Shown: piece by piece, positions 55,025 to 63,697 of the stretch
Position numbering within the stretch: position 1 is the stretch's first letter
Layout of the letters: each line of letters starts with the position of its first letter
DNA from: Legionella parisiensis
GTDB lineage: Bacteria; Pseudomonadota; Gammaproteobacteria; Legionellales; Legionellaceae
Assembly (NCBI RefSeq): GCF_001467945.1
Contig: NZ_LNYQ01000013.1
Coordinates: 750,792-814,791 of the forward strand
Direction of reading: 5' to 3'
DNA: 64,000 nucleotides
The notes under the pieces: generated by a model
Seen by the model: the letters and a program-made list of their open reading frames with translations, nothing else
Database searches by the model: none
Told to the model about the DNA's origin: nothing
Position numbers and translations under genes: made by a program

Positions 55025-55666
55025 ATGTTTAAAAAAATTGATGGAATAAAACACAATAGAGAAAAAATAATCAAGGCAATTAATGGATTAGAAGTAGTAA
55101 CTTATGAGACGGTTTCAACTTTCTTAACTCAGCAACTTGCAGAAGGCACACTAAAACTGGATCACAGTGTCTATAAGCCTGCTGATCCAACTACTGAGAT
55201 GCCAAGTGGTGTTGGCCGATATCTTCTTTATGATCATACTGATACATCTAATCCATTCTCGATTTGGGTATTTGCATTTGCGCCTAAGCAAAAAACAACA
55301 ATTCATGATCACAAATATAAAGGCACAGTTACTGTTCTAGAGGGGCCTATATCCGAAAAATATTACCAACCTACTACTGCATGCACTGCACGACTCGTGA
55401 ATCGTGTTGATCGTTATCCCTTTCACTGCAATCGTGATGACTTAAGTGGGGTTTTTGTTCATCAACTCAAACGAAGAAAAGCTTTAGGAATAGGGATGAG
55501 CGTCACGTTGCATATATACAATATGGAAGCCCATTTTGTGGATCTTGAAGGTAAAAAAATGGATCGAAGAAATTTAAATATAATCTATTCCAAGGATAAA
55601 ATAATAAATAAGGAGAATATTCCTGGCTATTCAGAAGCTCATCCTGAATTAACCTATAGAATGTAA
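55025..55666 (+). CDS. Cysteine-dioxygenase-like cupin protein
   Basis: This 213-residue cupin has the iron-binding pattern of thiol dioxygenases: H94 and H96 in TTIHDHKYKG, and the third His, H163, in SVTLHIYNME. YQPTTACTARLV lies between them. The family oxidises cysteine or a related thiol to a sulfinate with O2. No Cys-Tyr cross-link partner is obvious near the expected Cys93 position. AAGGAATGAG precedes the ATG. It follows the LepB-N-like gene by 45 bp and may be co-transcribed with it; a hairpin terminator follows. Confidence 0.75.
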   Translation: MFKKIDGIKHNREKIIKAINGLEVVTYETVSTFLTQQLAEGTLKLDHSVYKPADPTTEMPSGVGRYLLYDHTDTSNPFSIWVFAFAPKQKTTIHDHKYKGTVTVLEGPISEKYYQPTTACTARLVNRVDRYPFHCNRDDLSGVFVHQLKRRKALGIGMSVTLHIYNMEAHFVDLEGKKMDRRNLNIIYSKDKIINKENIPGYSEAHPELTYRM

Positions 55667-55680
55667 TCTGTTGTTTTAGG

Positions 55681-55736
55681 ACAAAATGAACCATTTTCAG
55701 GGCGGTTAAACCTGGCAAATAAATGGTGAATTTTGT
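55681..55736 (+). terminator. Intrinsic terminator after the cupin gene
   Basis: A long stem has outer arms ACAAAAT and ATTTTGT, an inner ACCATTT/AAATGGT pair with a 2-base mismatch, and an apical CAGG/CCTG. It is followed by CTATTTTTACC. Confidence 0.5.
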
Positions 55737-55895
55737 CTATTTTTACCTAATGTCTCAGTCAAAAAATTCGCATAAATATAAACGACTACTACAAATAATA
55801 CTTTTTGATCTGATAATGGCGTGAAAGTATTGCGCGTGCCATTTTGATCGTATAGATTACAAGTTAAGCGAAATAAAAACTAAGGGACTAATGTT

Positions 55896-56009
55896 ATGTC
55901 AAAGTGTTTCGTTCCCACCACACAAAAAGATAGTTTATCCAATCATAAAACCTTACTGTACTTGGTACAGAGGGTTAAGAGTCCATTGGCAATAGAAAAA
56001 CTTAAGTAG
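55896..56009 (+). CDS. Possible 37-residue small protein
   Basis: MSKCFVPTTQKDSLSNHKTL and LYLVQRVKSPLAIEKLK are preceded by AAGGGA at 8 bp and followed within 6 bp by a hairpin (56015-56030). The combination suggests a short transcript. No homology is recognised, and the coding potential of so short a frame is uncertain. Confidence 0.3.
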   Translation: MSKCFVPTTQKDSLSNHKTLLYLVQRVKSPLAIEKLK

Positions 56010-56014
56010 TCTTT

Positions 56015-56030
56015 CCCCTTATACAAGGGG
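56015..56030 (+). terminator. Short hairpin upstream of the OTU gene
   Basis: CCCCTT and AAGGGG form a perfect 6-bp stem with loop ATAC, followed by GATTAATAAATAC. It lies between the small ORF and the OTU gene and could be a terminator or an attenuator. Confidence 0.4.
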
Positions 56031-56098
56031 GATTAATAAATACAATGTAACTCACATAAAAAACGTCAAGGAATATAAAAACAAAAAAAGGAGCCAAT

Positions 56099-57781
56099 AT
56101 GTTTGATGTTGATAATAGTGGTAAAGGCAACTGTATGTACTACGCATATAGCATTTCTCTAATGTATTATTTACGAGCTAAAAATGCTCCTGATATTACA
56201 GAAAATATTTTTAACAAGTTAAAGCTTAAAGAAGATGATAAAGTTCTTTTGCGAACATTATTGTCTAAGAATCCTAATTATCAATTTACATCACGTGAAA
56301 TCAAAACCATTATTGAACCTGTTCTTGGAAAAGCTACTCGAGATTTGGCAGCTGAATATACAATACGAGAGTTTAAATTGTCTCCTCATGATTCACCCTT
56401 ATTTTCTTCAGCGAAATACGGCTTGGAATTTTGTTTCCGACAAGCACTGCTTGAGAACGGTTCAGAACTGCATCAGCTAATTGATCATGGATTTACTAAT
56501 CCCGATTATACTGCAGCTGAAATATATAAGATGAGTGGCACCGATCGCGGGATGACAGAGCATGCAATTGGAAGAGTGCCACATATTATAGAGGAGTTTA
56601 ATCGCCTATGGGCTATAAAGGTAGAAGAACTCAAAAAGGAAGAGAAACAGTTTACTGAAGAAGAAATTAAGGTTTATAAAGAAAAACTTTTTGATAATAT
56701 TTTAAGAGATGAAACAGTTCACTACTTTTTAGCAGAGAATGAAAAATATTTGAACCTGTACAAAGAACATTTACAAAAAGAATATGTATGGGGTTCAGAA
56801 GAAACTCTTTTAGTTTTACACCGTGCAATACAAGGTGAGCGTATGGTGCGAAACGAAAAGGGTACTGTTGATGCGTTTTACGATACGGAGATCGTGTTAC
56901 ATATTCATAGAAATGGCAGCAGTCCTTTTTTTCAATCCAGAAGCCCGGATATGATTTTGAATAATCGAAGTGATATTCATTGGACTTCTACAGTTCCTGA
57001 TTCAATATTCACAACAACATTAACAGATAAAGAACAAAACCTTTTCGAGATACTTGATGAACTGCGTGTCATGCATTCTAAAATTGTAATCGAAAAGGAT
57101 CCGATTGCACAAGATTTGCTATCTACTTTAATAAAGCAAGTGGATTTAATTTATGCTAACCCAAGTTATGCAATGAAAGAAAAAGCGATGGAGTCTGTCT
57201 TTCAGCTTGTTGGTAAGTTAATAATTAAAACAGGGAGCGATTCTTCCTGGAGACTGCTTCTTGGAAATTTTCTTTCTGCGTTTATCGAGTGTACCCCTAA
57301 ATTTTTAGCAGACAAACCAATGAGCTCTGAAAGCAAAGAGTTAACTCCTATGCAACCTTCTGATAAAGAACTACTCTCGAAACAAGCTGGAATAGCTTCT
57401 TTAAGTATATTCTCTCATCATACTTTATTTAAAAAACCAGAAGAATCTCTGCGAAAAACGTATCCTCAGGAAATTGCTCGCTATATTTCCGAAGGTAAAC
57501 AGAGTGGTCCCAAAGTAGCTAAAGCGATGAGGCAAATGTATCAAGAGGGGCTTGAAGGTAATAAAATATTTACTCCAGAGAAATGTAGAGAAATTGCTTT
57601 ACAGTATCTTAGTTATGTAAAGTATAAAAAGCGTCATTTTATGCTGACTGAAATACATCATTTTGTCAAAGAAATGGATGAAATGATAAAACAGAAAGAA
57701 GAGAGCCTCAAAGGCGATACGGAGCATTTGAATGTCATGGACAAAAATGCCGTTAAAGATGCGTCAATGTCATTGATGTGA
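56099..57781 (+). CDS. OTU-like deubiquitinase, candidate Dot/Icm effector
   Basis: The first 300 of 560 residues carry the OTU cysteine-protease signature. D5 and nucleophile C12 lie in VDNSGKGNCMYYAY, YVWGSEETLLVLHRAI (W231, G232) is the conserved WG block, and the catalytic His is H294 in SDIHWTSTVP. The 220-residue insertion between the Cys and WG blocks is as in the Legionella Lot class (LotB, LotC), where a helical lobe binds ubiquitin. The Cys is closer to the N-terminus than usual, but AAAGGAG at a good distance supports this start. The C-terminal 260 residues are helical. It should cleave ubiquitin in the host; linkage preference is unknown. Confidence 0.8.
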   Translation: MFDVDNSGKGNCMYYAYSISLMYYLRAKNAPDITENIFNKLKLKEDDKVLLRTLLSKNPNYQFTSREIKTIIEPVLGKATRDLAAEYTIREFKLSPHDSPLFSSAKYGLEFCFRQALLENGSELHQLIDHGFTNPDYTAAEIYKMSGTDRGMTEHAIGRVPHIIEEFNRLWAIKVEELKKEEKQFTEEEIKVYKEKLFDNILRDETVHYFLAENEKYLNLYKEHLQKEYVWGSEETLLVLHRAIQGERMVRNEKGTVDAFYDTEIVLHIHRNGSSPFFQSRSPDMILNNRSDIHWTSTVPDSIFTTTLTDKEQNLFEILDELRVMHSKIVIEKDPIAQDLLSTLIKQVDLIYANPSYAMKEKAMESVFQLVGKLIIKTGSDSSWRLLLGNFLSAFIECTPKFLADKPMSSESKELTPMQPSDKELLSKQAGIASLSIFSHHTLFKKPEESLRKTYPQEIARYISEGKQSGPKVAKAMRQMYQEGLEGNKIFTPEKCREIALQYLSYVKYKKRHFMLTEIHHFVKEMDEMIKQKEESLKGDTEHLNVMDKNAVKDASMSLM

Positions 57782-57827
57782 GGTTTTGATAGAGTTTAAA
57801 AGATTGGGTAATTTACTCATGGTTGTT

Positions 57828-57973
57828 GTCATTCCTGCGAAGGGTAATGTTGTGGGCAAATTGCCAATATAAAAATGGATCTCCGCCTGCACAGAGATGA
57901 TGAGTTACTTGCCAATTGAGTAAAACGAAACACCAAATACTCTTAGCTTGACGATTATGGGCTGAAAAGCCCA
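57828..57973 (+). repeat. Intergenic palindromic repeat, copy 1
   Basis: This 146-bp unit begins GTCATTCCTGCGAAGG and continues with GGATCTCCGCCTGCACAGAG. It has a tail ACTCTTAGCTTGACGATTAT and ends in the hairpin TGGGCTGAAAAGCCCA. It is a diverged copy of the unit at 58040-58190. Confidence 0.75.
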
Positions 57974-58039
57974 GCAACGATTATGTATCGGAGCATCATT
58001 ATCTGTTTTTGCTAATATAGAGGTGAAACAGCTGACGTA

Positions 58040-58190
58040 GTCATTCCTGCGAAGGCAGGAATCCATCAAAGCTGGGGCACATTGTCAATATATAAGATGA
58101 ATCCCCGCCTATGCGGGGATGAATGATTTGCATTGAATTAAAATAAAACACTACATAGTCTTAGTTTGAAGACCATGGGTAATTTACCCA
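58040..58190 (+). repeat. Intergenic palindromic repeat, copy 2
   Basis: This 151-bp unit begins GTCATTCCTGCGAAGGCAGG and contains AATCCCCGCCTATGCGGGGA. It has the tail AGTCTTAGTTTGAAGACCAT and ends in the palindrome TGGGTAATTTACCCA. With copy 1 it is enclosed by a 20-bp inverted repeat (57803-57822 and 58174-58193, 18 matches), which looks like a MITE or REP-type composite element. Confidence 0.75.
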
Positions 58191-58205
58191 ATCGTTACTC
58201 ATTAA

Positions 58206-58865
58206 TTATTGGCTAATTTCATCATCTTCTGAATCTTCTGGTCCAGCTAAAAACTTATCTTCATAGTCAATCACAAAACCGGCAAAAATTCGAACGATGC
58301 GGTCATCAATTTTTTCAGGATAGTGTACAGAAACACTCCAGCTTTTGTCGCCAAAGTTTCGATTGAATTCGGCAATTGGGTGGGGGTTGTTAGTTGATGA
58401 TAAAATGACAAATCGGTCAAAGCTTGGATTTGCGTAAGCAAAGCCAATTTCAGTCGCTTTTCCTGCTTCATCATAGTCATAAATAGTAAATTTCGCAGAT
58501 TCAAGAGTTGCTAAATTGCCATCAATAAAGCCAATTTGCACGCCCCGAGTATCATATATATCAATCTCTTTGGCCCAGGGATATAAAGAACCTAAGGAAA
58601 TGATTCGTGTAATACCCGTAGCTTGCCATCCATCTTTATTGGATAAATCATAATTTGTGCGGATACGAAATGCGCTTTTCTTTACTGATCCAGGATAGGT
58701 CTCTTTTTGGAGGGATTTAATCTGATAAATTTCAGAAAACTTATAAACATCTTTTGTAACCACAAAATCATAGGGATGGTCTTCGTGAACACCATAACTA
58801 TTAGCTAGAGTTGCATAGGATAGTGTAAATAGGATGGACAAAAACGATATCAATAATTTACGCAT
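58206..58865 (-). CDS. Exported protein, possible LURP-one/tubby-like fold
   Basis: This 219-residue protein has a Sec signal peptide (about 1-22, ending LANS). The mature domain is beta-rich, with a repeated strand pattern: IDIYDTRGVQIGFIDG, then SAKFTIYDYDEAG, GFAYANPSFDRFVIL and PIAEFNRNFG. This order resembles LURP-one-related/tubby C-terminal proteins, which is only a suggestion. The C-terminus is very acidic (EDSEDDE). AAGGGG precedes the ATG. Location is probably periplasm or outside the cell; the function is unknown. Confidence 0.6.
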   Translation of the reverse strand: MRKLLISFLSILFTLSYATLANSYGVHEDHPYDFVVTKDVYKFSEIYQIKSLQKETYPGSVKKSAFRIRTNYDLSNKDGWQATGITRIISLGSLYPWAKEIDIYDTRGVQIGFIDGNLATLESAKFTIYDYDEAGKATEIGFAYANPSFDRFVILSSTNNPHPIAEFNRNFGDKSWSVSVHYPEKIDDRIVRIFAGFVIDYEDKFLAGPEDSEDDEISQ

Positions 58866-59122
58866 TTATAGAACCCCTTAAATAATATTTGGAAATACCT
58901 ATTTAAAAACTATGAAAAAATAAAAAATATATATAATTTAATATTTTTCACAGCCCTCCTGAGAGGTGGGATGTATAGTAAATCAAATTAATCATGGAAT
59001 AAATTGTTTCTAGAAGTTCAGTGATTTTTGAGAGTGGCTCAGTTAATAAATGATTCAAAAAAAAGCAAACTGATAAATTATAATCTATAGTTAGAACACC
59101 ATTATTAAAAAAGGAATTTGCT

Positions 59123-59281
59123 ATGGACCTACTTCTATTAATTGTCTTAATTGTTCTTTTGCTCGCGGTACTACCTACTTGGCCATATAGTAGTGGTTGG
59201 GGATATTATCCTAGTGGTGGTATAGGCTTAATTCTTGTTATTTTGATTATTGTATTGCTGTTACGGGGTGGTGGTCCTTAA
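59123..59281 (+). CDS. DUF3309 small hydrophobic protein
   Basis: This 52-residue protein, MDLLLLIVLIVLLLAVLPTW followed by a YYPSGGIGLILVILIIVLLL segment and RGGGP, has two short membrane segments joined by a Gly/Tyr-rich turn, the DUF3309 pattern. AAGGA precedes the ATG. Such proteins are common in Proteobacteria and have no known role. Confidence 0.8.
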   Translation: MDLLLLIVLIVLLLAVLPTWPYSSGWGYYPSGGIGLILVILIIVLLLRGGGP

Positions 59282-59356
59282 ATAAGAGGAGTGTTTCTTC
59301 TGCATTTATTCGCTGCAAAGTTCTCTCAAGCCTTTGGCTTGAGAGAAAAATACATC

Positions 59357-60550
59357 TTACTTTGAGTTTACTAAACTACCAGCATGCTGCTCTTCATAAT
59401 CAGTTTCCTCGTCCTCAACAACCTCACCTTCTTCTAGAATAGGAAATAAAAAAGCAGATGGGTGCGTGCTGCTCCCAGGCTCAAAAATGCTGAATCGGGT
59501 CAAATTTGAACCACTGGATTTATCCCTTACTGTTTTGACTCCCTCCTCAGAAAGAGATATAAGATTGATTTCTTCCTGTATTGTTTGACATCCACGATTC
59601 ATTATTGAAATTTTAGGAATTAATTCAGAAATCTTGAGGTTAAGTTCATTCATTTCCTCTTTTAATGGTTTTAATTGTTTACTTAATTCTTTCTTGGCTT
59701 TTCTTTTAATGGAATGATCTTGTAATTTTTTTTCTATAGCCTCAATCTGGATTTTGAGTGTCGATGTTTGCAGCATCATACTTTTCATGGGAACCGTTAC
59801 TGCTTCTCTGGAGGCTTCTTTCATATGCTCCAACTGTTCACATATAGAATGTCTAGTGTTTGCTAGATGCTTCAATTTATCAGTATGGCGCTCTTTAAAA
59901 TCATAGTTCCACTTTTCATCCGTAATGTAATTTTCTAATACTGGAGTTAACTGGCTTATAAATCCACTTAGCCCCAAAAAATCTGTTTCAAGGAAGAGAT
60001 CTAAAACTTCGGTCAAGCGTGGAGCCATAATAATAGCGAGATTATTGTACGTCATGAGATTGGTATCCTGGAATGTACCCGCTTGGTGCATTAAATAGCA
60101 GTAATGATCAAGAATTTCTCCTGCACGTTGATGATCAATTCTTTTCGAAAGTAAGAGATTATGAATAAATTCATCGAATAATTCAGCTGCCTTAATAAGA
60201 TTTTCTTCATTTTGAGCTTTCAATAAAGACTTTAATTTTTTAGAGAAGATGACAAGTTGGCTATCTGCAGAATCTAATATTGGGCTATCTTTAAAAACAG
60301 CAGGTATCATTCCTAAAATGTTGTGAAGATTCAAACCATCTACTTTATTATTTTCATATACATAATGGCTTAGAATATCCACATCAAATTGTTTAAGGAT
60401 AAGTTGATCAAGTAATCTTTGTGACTCTTCTTTAGCTCCCGCGACTCGAAAAACCCCTGGGGTATTTAATAATTCTGGATTTTGGGAGGCTAATTGAACA
60501 ATCGAGCGGAATACATTCACTATTACATGTGTATTGTAGGGACCAGGCAT
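59357..60550 (-). CDS. RhoGAP-domain protein, candidate effector
   Basis: Residues about 5-215 of 397 match the eukaryotic RhoGAP fold. The arginine finger R35 lies in TPGVFRVAGAKEESQRLL (family wording GIFRvsG). IPAVFKDSP follows, and TYNNLAIIMAPRL (168-179) corresponds to the NLAxvfgP block with its conserved Asn. A coiled coil follows (about 230-330, with KAKKELSKQLKPLKEEM), then an acidic C-terminus (EEGEVVEDEETDYEEQ) like Dot/Icm E-blocks. It may turn off host Rho/Rac GTPases. GGAG lies 8 bp before the ATG. The activity, and the secretion signal, are inferred. Confidence 0.75.
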   Translation of the reverse strand: MPGPYNTHVIVNVFRSIVQLASQNPELLNTPGVFRVAGAKEESQRLLDQLILKQFDVDILSHYVYENNKVDGLNLHNILGMIPAVFKDSPILDSADSQLVIFSKKLKSLLKAQNEENLIKAAELFDEFIHNLLLSKRIDHQRAGEILDHYCYLMHQAGTFQDTNLMTYNNLAIIMAPRLTEVLDLFLETDFLGLSGFISQLTPVLENYITDEKWNYDFKERHTDKLKHLANTRHSICEQLEHMKEASREAVTVPMKSMMLQTSTLKIQIEAIEKKLQDHSIKRKAKKELSKQLKPLKEEMNELNLKISELIPKISIMNRGCQTIQEEINLISLSEEGVKTVRDKSSGSNLTRFSIFEPGSSTHPSAFLFPILEEGEVVEDEETDYEEQHAGSLVNSK

Positions 60551-60884
60551 TTAAATTCTCCGGATAAAATGAATGATATAATATATACTTCCCACTAAAC
60601 TTTATACTGCGTTGCAAGCTCACTCGGCTTATATATAAACGCTTTCGCCTCATTGACTTGCCCTCGTCTAAAGCTCGGAGGGTAAATGCTACTAAGATCT
60701 TTGTTTCTAATATTTTCAAAAACTGAAAACTCTTTAAAAAATCTTAAAATTTGCCTAGAACTATGTTAGTAAATTTTCTTATCCAATAATGCATCCGGTG
60801 TGAGTAAAATCGGTTATCAAAACAGGATTAGCAAAAGCTGATGCTTTTGTGCTAAAGAAAAATAAATTATGATATTGCAACCTG
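60551..60884. other. Intergenic region with a mixed-composition block
   Basis: This is 334 bp upstream of the RhoGAP gene. A segment around 60600-60690 is clearly less AT-rich than its surroundings and is open on the minus strand (LRALDEGKSMRRKRLYISRV then SLQRSIKFSG). No ribosome-binding site supports a gene there. I suspect a dispersed sequence rather than a coding one. The rest shows nothing notable. Confidence 0.4.
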
Positions 60885-61238
60885 TTAGACCTTAACAACC
60901 ATATTAAATCCTCCATAAATCAATCGCTTGCCATCAAAAGGCATGGGATTAATATCTGGTTTTAATCGGGGATCTTCCATGACTTTTTTCATTCCCTCAT
61001 CACGAACTTCTTTTGATGGCCAAAGAATCCACGAAAAAACGACTATTTCATCTTCTTCGCACTTGACTGCCATTGGAAACGAAGTAATTTTGCCCTCTGG
61101 AACATCATCCCCCCAGCACTCAACCAATTGTAAGGCACCATGTTCTTTAAAGACCACAGCAGCTTTTGTCGCATGTTCAATGTATTGTGTTTTATTTACT
61201 TTTGGTACTGCAGCAACAAATCCATCCACATAATTCAT
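60885..61238 (-). CDS. DUF1428 (YbaA-like) protein
   Basis: This 117-residue protein is of the DUF1428 family, a dimeric alpha/beta-barrel fold. Typical blocks are MNYVDGFVAAVPK, LVECWGDDVPEGK, VVFSWILWPSKEVRDEG and MPFDGKRLIYGGF. The function is unknown; it is cytosolic. A perfect AAGGAG precedes the ATG. Confidence 0.9.
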   Translation of the reverse strand: MNYVDGFVAAVPKVNKTQYIEHATKAAVVFKEHGALQLVECWGDDVPEGKITSFPMAVKCEEDEIVVFSWILWPSKEVRDEGMKKVMEDPRLKPDINPMPFDGKRLIYGGFNMVVKV

Positions 61239-61515
61239 AAAAAAGCTCCTTTTAATTTATAAAAATACAACAGATTATTAATATGGCACATTTAATTTCA
61301 TTATTCCAAATTTGTTAGCGGATACAGGTGTATCCTAATTTTAAAATAGTATTTATCGATGTATTCCTATAAGTGCGTCCTCTCCCCGAGTTTGAAAAGA
61401 AGTCATCTTATATGGACGTGGTAAAAAATAAACATGCCAAAATCGTAGAACAATCTATAATTAAAATAAAGAAGAGATCTAATAATTAGAGGTCTAAGAA
61501 AAGAGGAATAATGCT

Positions 61516-62409
61516 ATGTTTAAAAGAATTGTTCTATTTCTTGTTACAAACCTGGCTATAATCTTAGTCATTTCTTTTATACTAAGTATATTCAACGTTA
61601 GCCCATACTTGACGCAATATGGTTTAAATTATCAATCCTTGTTAATTTTTGCCGCAATTATTGGCTTCACAGGCTCATTTATCTCACTTTTTATTTCGAA
61701 ATGGATGGCAATCCATGCTTTTAATGTTCAGCTTATTGAGAAGCCAACAACTGAATCAGAATTGTGGTTAATGAATGAAGTGCGATCTTTAGCTCAAAAA
61801 AGAAACATTGGAATGCCTGATGTTGGAATCTACGATAGCCCAGAGCCCAATGCTTTTGCTACCGGATGGAATAAAAACAAGGCCCTTGTAGCTGTTTCAA
61901 CAGGTTTGCTCAATGCAATGAATGAAGAAGAAATACAGGGTGTTTTAGGACATGAGATTTCTCATGTTGCTAATGGAGATATGGTAACTCTTACCTTAAT
62001 TCAAGGTGTGGTAAATACCTTTGTAATCTTTTTTGCCAGGATTGCTGCGTTTTTTGTAATGCAGTTTTTCAGAAGGGATAATGATGAAGGGGTACAGGGT
62101 GGTTTCGTTTATTATGGGGTAGCTCTTATCTTTGAACTACTGTTTGGAATCCTTGCTTCCATAATTGTAATGTGGTTTTCGCGTTATCGCGAATTTCGAG
62201 CAGACAGGGGGTCTGCTCAATACGTCGGTAGAGACAAAATGATAAAAGCATTACAACGTTTGCAGCAACTCATGGATAAAACACCAGAAGATGATCGTGC
62301 GCCTGCATTTAAAGCCATGAAAATATCAAGTCATGATGGCTGGTTTGCCCTTTTTTCAAGCCATCCTCCGCTTGAAAAAAGAATTGAAGCATTGCAAAAA
62401 TACAGATGA
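61516..62409 (+). CDS. htpX: Membrane zinc metalloprotease HtpX
   Basis: HtpX degrades damaged inner-membrane proteins with FtsH. The 297-residue protein has two N-terminal helices (about 5-25 and 40-62) and the zinc motif HEISH with H146, E147 and H150. Two further hydrophobic segments follow (about 160-180 and 195-220). The third ligand Glu lies in SRYREFRADRGSAQYV. It ends FALFSSHPPLEKRIEAL, the family's C-terminal block. AGAGGA precedes the ATG. It is often under CpxR or heat-shock control; I see no defined site. Confidence 0.93.
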   Translation: MFKRIVLFLVTNLAIILVISFILSIFNVSPYLTQYGLNYQSLLIFAAIIGFTGSFISLFISKWMAIHAFNVQLIEKPTTESELWLMNEVRSLAQKRNIGMPDVGIYDSPEPNAFATGWNKNKALVAVSTGLLNAMNEEEIQGVLGHEISHVANGDMVTLTLIQGVVNTFVIFFARIAAFFVMQFFRRDNDEGVQGGFVYYGVALIFELLFGILASIIVMWFSRYREFRADRGSAQYVGRDKMIKALQRLQQLMDKTPEDDRAPAFKAMKISSHDGWFALFSSHPPLEKRIEALQKYR

Positions 62410-62431
62410 TTTTTTGATATTGAGTCAAACT

Positions 62432-63409
62432 TTATAACCATTTTTTCTTTTTGAAATAACTAAATGGCAATAATGCGGAAATAAACATCATGAGTATTGC
62501 AAGAGGATAACCTAAATACCAGCGTATCTCAGGCATATAAGTAAAATTCATCCCATAGATGCTTGCTATCAGAGTTGGTGGCAGGAAAATAACCGCTGCA
62601 ACTGAGAAAATTTTAATTGTATTATTTTGCTCTATATTAATCATGCCTAGAGTGGCATCCAATAAAAAACTAAATTTAGTAGAGAGGAAGCTCGCATGTT
62701 CTCGAAGAGCGTTGATATCTTTTTGGATAATAGCGAGATGTGTCATTAATTCTTTAGGAATATCTGAGTTATTTTGCTCAAAATAAGATATTAAACGAGT
62801 GAAGGATATTAAACTTTCACTGGCTTTAGTACCAAGATCACCATTTGCACCTATGTATTGCAATATATGCTTATAGTTGGTTTCAGCTGTTGAGTGCTTA
62901 TTAGCCTTGGCATGGAAAATAATTTTTGATATTTCATCAAACTTTCCACCTATGTTTTCTAGAATGTCCGCAAGTCTATCTACCGCCGCTTCTAACAAAC
63001 CGATTAATAGTGCTTTTGCATTGTAATCTTTTGTCTTAGAACGTAATAGTTTTTTTGTAAATAACTTAAATGGGTGAAGTTCAATATAACGTAAGGTAAT
63101 TAAGCATTTTTCAGTGAGTATAAAAGCGACTACCTCTGTTTTAACTTCAGGTAAATCGGATAGGGCAACCATTGTTGCGGTCATATATAATGTATTATTT
63201 TCAACATACAACCGACTGGATGGTTCAATTTCTTCAACTTCTTCTTTAGTAGGAATTTCAATTTCTAATTGGGCTTCTACTATTTTTTCTTCTTCTTTTG
63301 TTGGATCGAGTAAATCAATCCATAGCGCATCTTGAAGTAGATCCTTATTCTCATTATCAAGCGCTTTGGATTGTATGCGTGAGTCAGTTTGGTAATAAAT
63401 AACTACCAT
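62432..63409 (-). CDS. corA: CorA-family magnesium/divalent cation transporter
   Basis: This 325-residue protein has a long cytosolic domain and, at the C-terminus, two membrane helices with the signature YGMN (G286-M287-N288) between them. LPPTLIASIYGMNF and the basic KKKKWL tail are typical. It forms a pentameric Mg channel in the inner membrane. AAAGGA precedes the ATG. The gene converges on htpX with 22 bp between stops. Confidence 0.93.
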   Translation of the reverse strand: MVVIYYQTDSRIQSKALDNENKDLLQDALWIDLLDPTKEEEKIVEAQLEIEIPTKEEVEEIEPSSRLYVENNTLYMTATMVALSDLPEVKTEVVAFILTEKCLITLRYIELHPFKLFTKKLLRSKTKDYNAKALLIGLLEAAVDRLADILENIGGKFDEISKIIFHAKANKHSTAETNYKHILQYIGANGDLGTKASESLISFTRLISYFEQNNSDIPKELMTHLAIIQKDINALREHASFLSTKFSFLLDATLGMINIEQNNTIKIFSVAAVIFLPPTLIASIYGMNFTYMPEIRWYLGYPLAILMMFISALLPFSYFKKKKWL

Positions 63410-63697
63410 GAGAACTTTTCCTTTTACATTTAGAGGGGAATATTATAGTAGTATTTTATCTTATCCTGTTTCATAAGAAATAAGTAGGGGCATAATTTAT
63501 GATGTTGTTGATAGTCTGCTGATAAATACTGAGGCTCGTGCTCCGTATAATGTAATCACTAGGTATAGTCGATGTATTTCTTCTACAAACTCACCGGAAA
63601 GCCACATTTGGCACTCAAATCTAATTTTTCCCAAAGATTTTTATCTGGTGACTAGGACTGCAAACTCAGGATGTACTAATCCCTCCCTTAAGAGAGC

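Noticed and set aside
60432-60719. Minus-strand frame of 95 codons overlapping the RhoGAP start
   Set aside because: It runs out of frame through the RhoGAP gene and has no Shine-Dalgarno; treated as intergenic sequence.
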